Source of the DNA: an uncultured Eubacteriales bacterium
GTDB lineage: Bacteria > Bacillota > Clostridia > Oscillospirales > CAG-382
Assembly (NCBI GenBank): GCA_900548115.1
Contig: URJL01000001.1
Location: 62,001 to 126,000 of the forward strand
Length of the DNA: 64,000 nt
Direction of reading: 5' to 3'
Part shown: positions 59,786 to 64,000 of the stretch, in pieces
Layout of the letters: each line of letters opens with the position of its first letter
How positions within the stretch are numbered: the stretch's first letter is position 1
The notes under the pieces: model-generated
Database searches by the model: none
What the model was told of the DNA's origin: nothing
Seen by the model: the letters and a program-made list of their open reading frames with translations, nothing else
Translations under genes and position numbers: made by a program

Positions 59786-61999
59786 TCATGATACACGATA
59801 GGACAGTTCGAGTCCTATATTGTAGATAAACGAAATGATCTTTCCGATAAGGCTCGAGAAGAGAACCGCTACGAACATGATGAACGCCATGCCCACGATG
59901 GTGAAGATGGAAATGATCACGTTCTTGCCCAGCGAATAATCGTGAATGGTCATCATACCGAAGAACAACAGGAAGCCTACCCAGAAGTATGCGATGTTGA
60001 GGAACAGGTTGATGATCGAGACCTCGTCGAGCGTTACAAAGTTCGACATAAAGGTCGTTGCGATTACGAAGAAGGGCAGCGGGAAGAGCGCATAGCCGGT
60101 TGCAATGTAAATGTCCTTGAGACTTCCTTCGCCGTCAAACAGCGTCGTGAGACACCAGTTTGCCAGCACCCAAAGTCCGATCGGCAGAAGGATCGAAAGA
60201 CCGACCAAAAGGAAGTTTTTCGATTCCTGAAGAGGATCGAGCATATAGCCGCGTCCGATCGACTGATAGATAAACGCGATGATCGTAAGACCGACGATAA
60301 GAGTCGCACCCTTTGTCGTCGCGCGCTTCTCGTGCTTGATATCCCAGTAACCGTCAAACGGATGGAAGATCACGTAGTAGCCGTAGAGATATTCGCGCCA
60401 CAAAGTACGCTTAACCGCCGAGGACTGACCTTCGACGTTTTTCTTTGCGGCGTAGCCGAGGAATTTACCGATGAGGACGCACAGGAGAATAACTCCGATC
60501 GGGATCAAAATAATGATCTTCGAAAGGGCTTCTTTGCGCATTTCGTGGTAGGCGTCGGAGTAGTTCTGCGTGTCGTACGCATACTTGTACATGTCCATCG
60601 CCTTCTGCCACTGACCGTTGTTGTAGTAGCTCTTACCGATTCCGACGTAGGACATATCGAAGTTGGAGTTTCTCTGAAGAATGTTTGTCCAGTCCTCGCG
60701 GGCAAGGTCATAAAGACGCTGCTTGTTGTGGATAAGCGCCTGAGCCAAAAGGTCGCCGTATTCGGTACGCTTATATACCGTAATGTTTCGGTTGGTTTCG
60801 TCAAGAGCCAAAACAGAAGAACCCATATAATCGATGGCGGCAACCGTCTGCATATTACCGAGCTGGTCACCCTTGTCACCGAAGATATAAAGCAGTCTTC
60901 CCTCTTCGTCGTAGGTATAAAACTTCTGCCGACGGCTGTCGACGATGGTCCAGACGCCTTCGTTGTCGGGACCGAGCGCAACGTCGATGATCTTGGAAGG
61001 TCCGGTCACGGCGGAAACGGTGGTTTCCATATTCTGAACGGTTACTTCACCCGACGGGGGGTAAAAACCGGTACGCATCATAACGTCGCTTCCGAGCGGG
61101 TTCAGCTTTTTGACCGGTGCGTTGTCGCCCGAACGGGATCTGGAACGGATCGCCTGAAGCTGATCGCTGTCGCTGATGGCAGAGGTCGTTGCATAAACGA
61201 ATCCGCCGCTGTCGATGTTGAGGTTGTTGTACTCGACCGAAACGTTCTTGGTCGACTTGCTCTTCTGCTCGGCGGTCTGGAGACGTCTCCAAATCATGTC
61301 CCATGCCGAAAGGGTATTCGACTGAGCGCCGAGGAAAGCGGAGAACACGCCGTCCGAGGTCATGGCGATGATACCTTGATACGATGCCGACGAAACAACG
61401 TAGATTCGTCCCGAATTGTCTACCGAAACGGCGATCGGCTTAAAGGTCGTGCCTTCGGCGAACACATCGCCCTCCGGCTCGCCGTAGGTGCGGACAAACG
61501 CAAACTCCGTGCTGTTGTTTACTTCGTCGTAGATCGGTTCGGTCAGATCGAAGACCAAAATACGGTTCGACGCGGTATCACAGACGTAAAGCTGATTTTT
61601 GTTATCCACAAAAAGTCCGCGGGGATCGGTGACGGCGTCCTGAACGCCCCACTCGTTTACAAAGTCGGTGATGATACCGACGACTTTGTATTCATCGTTT
61701 ACGATGATGACACGCTTGTTTCCGGTATCGGCAATGCAGATGTAATGCGCCGTCGTGTTGCCTTCGGCGTCCTTTACTTCATGCACAATGAAATCCTTCG
61801 GTCCCGAAAGCGGAACGCGAAGTCCAAGCGAATCGGAATTGATAACGGTTTGCGGCACATAAGCGTGCGGCGATTCCATAAAGGTACCGTCAATATTATA
61901 GGTATACGTGGCATACGGTGTGATAGCCGAAACGGGTAAACATCCGATTACTATCAGCAGGCAGGCTGCGAGGGCTAACACAGATTTAATTTTCTTCAT
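59786..61999 (-). CDS. NHL-repeat / YIP1-like membrane protein
   Basis: This 737-aa protein has a signal peptide and then a ~400-residue beta-propeller region with NHL-type units such as DPRGLFVDNKNQLYVCDTAS and AVSVDNSGRIYVVSS. A short TPR-like segment follows (SYYNNGQWQKAMDMYKYAYD, about residues 475-494), then four to six transmembrane helices at the C-terminus of YIP1 type. The propeller is likely extracellular. The protein may sense or recruit a ligand for the ABC permeases around it; no enzyme motif is seen. GGGGGG precedes the ATG at 61999. Confidence 0.72.
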   Translation of the reverse strand: MKKIKSVLALAACLLIVIGCLPVSAITPYATYTYNIDGTFMESPHAYVPQTVINSDSLGLRVPLSGPKDFIVHEVKDAEGNTTAHYICIADTGNKRVIIVNDEYKVVGIITDFVNEWGVQDAVTDPRGLFVDNKNQLYVCDTASNRILVFDLTEPIYDEVNNSTEFAFVRTYGEPEGDVFAEGTTFKPIAVSVDNSGRIYVVSSASYQGIIAMTSDGVFSAFLGAQSNTLSAWDMIWRRLQTAEQKSKSTKNVSVEYNNLNIDSGGFVYATTSAISDSDQLQAIRSRSRSGDNAPVKKLNPLGSDVMMRTGFYPPSGEVTVQNMETTVSAVTGPSKIIDVALGPDNEGVWTIVDSRRQKFYTYDEEGRLLYIFGDKGDQLGNMQTVAAIDYMGSSVLALDETNRNITVYKRTEYGDLLAQALIHNKQRLYDLAREDWTNILQRNSNFDMSYVGIGKSYYNNGQWQKAMDMYKYAYDTQNYSDAYHEMRKEALSKIIILIPIGVILLCVLIGKFLGYAAKKNVEGQSSAVKRTLWREYLYGYYVIFHPFDGYWDIKHEKRATTKGATLIVGLTIIAFIYQSIGRGYMLDPLQESKNFLLVGLSILLPIGLWVLANWCLTTLFDGEGSLKDIYIATGYALFPLPFFVIATTFMSNFVTLDEVSIINLFLNIAYFWVGFLLFFGMMTIHDYSLGKNVIISIFTIVGMAFIMFVAVLFSSLIGKIISFIYNIGLELSYRVS

Positions 62000-62012
62000 T
62001 TCGTTACCCCCC

Positions 62013-62891
62013 TTAGTCTTTAAGACCCGAGCTTGCCATGGTTTCGATGATGTTGCTCTGCGATATGACAAATACGATGATCGGAACGAGCATCATGATA
62101 ACCGTTGCGGCAGCGGACGCGCCCGAACGAACGATACCGCCGGCCAGGATCTGCTGAATTGCGTAGTTAAAGGTCTTAAGCTCTTCGCTGTAGATGTAAA
62201 CCGAGGAGCCGCTGTTCCAAAGTCCCTGGAAGCAGTACACGATAAGGGTAAGCCATGCGGGCTTAACCATCGGCATTACAATCCTCCAATAGATTGTAAT
62301 TTCTTTGGCACCGTCCAGACGGGCGGATTCCAGCACCGAATCGGGCACCGACGAATCCATAAACTGACGCATGAGGTAAAGACCCAAGGTCGAAGCAAAC
62401 GCCGGGATGATCAGCGACCAGTAGGTATCGACCCAATGCAACGCCGCCATGGTGATGAAGTTTGCGATACCGGTAACGGTGGAATGGAACATCAGCGACA
62501 TGTAAATGAGCTGGAACATCCACTTTCTGCCGGGGAAATCGATCTTGGTGAGGGCGTAAGCCGCCATCGACGCAATGAACAGATGTCCGAAGGTACCGGC
62601 AACCGCAACGAAGGCGGTGTTGAATATGTAACGTGAGAACGGCACATACGAGGTGCTCATCAAGCGGAACAGCTCGGTAAAGTTCTTGAACGTAGGGTTA
62701 CGCACGAAGAAGCGAGGCGGGAACATCCACAGTTCGTCCAGCGGCTTCAATGCCTGACAGAAGGCGTAAAGCATAGGAAGAAACATGAACGCACCGAAGA
62801 TGATCAGCATCACGTTGATACCGATATCGCCTCCGACGGAGCGGTTAAGATGGTGAGATTTGATTTTAAATTTAAACTGTTTCTTTTCCAT
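62013..62891 (-). CDS. Carbohydrate ABC transporter permease, MalG-type (pair 1)
   Basis: This 292-aa membrane protein has six hydrophobic helices and the EAA loop SVLESARLDGAKEITIYWRIVMP (about residues 184-206). It fits the CUT1 permease family. One base separates its start from the stop of the upstream permease, indicating a co-translated pair. Confidence 0.92.
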   Translation of the reverse strand: MEKKQFKFKIKSHHLNRSVGGDIGINVMLIIFGAFMFLPMLYAFCQALKPLDELWMFPPRFFVRNPTFKNFTELFRLMSTSYVPFSRYIFNTAFVAVAGTFGHLFIASMAAYALTKIDFPGRKWMFQLIYMSLMFHSTVTGIANFITMAALHWVDTYWSLIIPAFASTLGLYLMRQFMDSSVPDSVLESARLDGAKEITIYWRIVMPMVKPAWLTLIVYCFQGLWNSGSSVYIYSEELKTFNYAIQQILAGGIVRSGASAAATVIMMLVPIIVFVISQSNIIETMASSGLKD

Positions 62892-62892
62892 C

Positions 62893-63849
62893 TTACTTAC
62901 CTACCTTCGAGAGAAGTTTATTTACCAGCATGTTACAGCCGATCATGATGATAAACAAAACGGTTGCGATCGCCGAAGCGTATCCGACCTCCCAACGCTG
63001 TCCGCCGTAGTCCTCCAGGTGGTGCATGATGGTCCATGCACAGTAGCTGGGAGACGGGAAGCCGCACAGCGCGGTTACGATACCGCCGAAACCGAACGAG
63101 CCGGTGATCGACATGATAGCGGCGAACATCATCTGGTTCTTCATGACCGGAAGCGTTACGAACCAAAGCTCCTGCCAGCGGTTGCGGATACCGTCCACGG
63201 CAGCCGCTTCATAATAGCTCTTGTCCACAACCTGGAATCCGGCGATAAAGGACAGGAAGGAAGTACCGAGCGACGTCCACAGTGCAACAATGATAACGAG
63301 CGGCATGATGTAGTCGGTGTCCTGGAACCACAGTATCGGGGAATTGATAACACCGAGCTTCATCAGAATACCGTTGGCATAGCCGTAGGAGTCGGACGAG
63401 AACATGACCTGCCAGATAAGATATACCTGACCGGAAATGGACGGTGCATAAAAGATGAGGGTTACGATGGAACGAATCTTCGGGGTAAGCTCGTTGATAA
63501 ACCATGCAAAAAGCAAGCACAGAAGATACGAGACAGGACCCGTCATGACCGCAAAGACGAAGGTGTTCTTCACGGCAAGAAGGAAGATGTCGTCGTCCAA
63601 AAACAGACGGACGTAGTTATCCATGAACAAGAATTTCGGCGTCTCCAGCATGTTGAACGAAGTAAAGCTCAACACCAAAGACAGGATAACAGGGGCAACC
63701 GTAAAGGTGAGGAAGATGAGGAAATAGGGGGCAACCATGATGTAGCCGACCTTGTTGACAGCCATCTGGCGCTTGGTCCATTCCCATTTCGTCATATCTT
63801 TTCTCAGCTTCGGGGCTGCTTGTTTTGTTTCAACAGCCTTTTCAGACAT
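62893..63849 (-). CDS. Carbohydrate ABC transporter permease, MalF-type (pair 1)
   Basis: This 318-aa membrane protein has six helices, starting with VGYIMVAPYFLIFLTFTVAP, and the EAA motif YYEAAAVDGIRNRWQELWFVTLP. It forms the first permease of a CUT1 importer. The ATG at 63849 is chosen because AAGGAG lies 8 bp upstream; a GTG at 63858 is too close to it. It lies 19 bp downstream of the incomplete gene at the window end. Confidence 0.92.
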   Translation of the reverse strand: MSEKAVETKQAAPKLRKDMTKWEWTKRQMAVNKVGYIMVAPYFLIFLTFTVAPVILSLVLSFTSFNMLETPKFLFMDNYVRLFLDDDIFLLAVKNTFVFAVMTGPVSYLLCLLFAWFINELTPKIRSIVTLIFYAPSISGQVYLIWQVMFSSDSYGYANGILMKLGVINSPILWFQDTDYIMPLVIIVALWTSLGTSFLSFIAGFQVVDKSYYEAAAVDGIRNRWQELWFVTLPVMKNQMMFAAIMSITGSFGFGGIVTALCGFPSPSYCAWTIMHHLEDYGGQRWEVGYASAIATVLFIIMIGCNMLVNKLLSKVGK

Positions 63850-63868
63850 TGGTTTCACTCCTTAACAT

Positions 63869-64000
63869 TCAGTTATTCGCGGTCAGATTGCCGTTTTCAT
63901 CAATAATGCCGTCCGCAAGCAATTCGTCCTTGGTCGGAAAATCGTACTCTGCACGTTTTCTCGTGATTTCCTTGTTGATCTCATCCATATAATAGCGCAT
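63869..64000 (-). CDS. C-terminus of an unidentified gene, probably a solute-binding protein (cut by window)
   Basis: The last 43 codons are inside the window, ending at 63869. They read YYMDEINKEITRKRAEYDFP and end ENGNLTANN. The gene continues beyond base 64000. Its position directly upstream of a CUT1 permease pair suggests the sugar-binding lipoprotein, but the visible part has no diagnostic motif. Confidence 0.5.
   Translation of the reverse strand: MRYYMDEINKEITRKRAEYDFPTKDELLADGIIDENGNLTANN

Noticed and set aside
59942..61939. Long plus-strand frame opposite the NHL/YIP1-like gene
   Set aside because: The sense frame has a signal peptide, propeller repeats, membrane helices and operon context; the antisense frame is arginine-rich and has no known features.

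Overview
The window looks like a chromosomal segment of an anaerobic, fermentative member of the Clostridia (Firmicutes), probably a gut lineage. The signs are a Rex-type operator at adhE, two [FeFe]-hydrogenase genes, a Dlt-like cell-envelope operon, strong AGGAGG ribosome sites and sigma-A promoters with 17-bp spacers. Most of the window is moderately GC-rich. The stretch from about 23.0 to 39.5 kb is clearly AT-richer and uses different codons: it is an integrated mobilizable element.

Layout. 3-530: end of a SLOG/DUF1273-type gene. 618-6524: a Dlt-like operon (adenylating ligase, GNAT, carrier protein, MBOAT, and an SGNH hydrolase fused to a polysaccharide deacetylase). 6768-7706: LysR regulator. 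7966-16185: a seven-gene redox operon (adhE, APH-like kinase, two thioredoxin-like ferredoxins, PAS-containing sensory hydrogenase, SpoIIE/PP2C phosphatase, second hydrogenase) that starts at a promoter covered by a Rex site and ends at a strong terminator. 16349-19570: MgtC-like and cation/proton antiporter genes, divergent from a LysR regulator. 19794-21137: glmM. 21214-22694: MATE exporter behind a long leader with a 30-codon ORF.

About 22.98-39.51 kb: Tn4451-like element with TnpV at the left, MobC and ParB in the middle and a large serine recombinase at the right, next to tRNA-Pro. No relaxase is visible. Its cargo is a type I restriction-modification operon with unusual passengers: a half-size specificity protein, a Cas2/SinR-like small protein, a 38-aa hydrophobic peptide, a two-helix membrane protein translationally coupled to hsdS, RhuM, and a YgjP-like metallopeptidase. 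A DUF3892 gene with a strong promoter and a highly structured leader precedes it.

39.56-45.7 kb: tRNA-Pro(GGG), phospho-sugar mutase, oligopeptide-type binding protein, PHP phosphoesterase and rsmA. 45.8-47.6 kb: MarR-MATE operon with a palindromic operator filling the promoter spacer. 47.75-53.95 kb: purine salvage, with xpt behind a guanine-type riboswitch and terminator, then a BMP-family nucleoside ABC transporter. 54.03-54.56 kb: small membrane-anchored protein. 54.7-64.0 kb: a polysaccharide or oligosaccharide locus with two pairs of CUT1 permeases, a 1008-aa DUF5696-like secreted protein, an NHL-repeat/YIP1 membrane protein and the tail of an unidentified upstream gene, perhaps a binding protein.

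All calls come from reading the sequence and translations; no database search was run. The observations most worth checking are the Dlt-like operon with its fused SGNH-deacetylase, the Rex-controlled adhE/sensory-hydrogenase operon, the passengers inside the type I R-M operon, and the structured leader at 23.75-23.88 kb.
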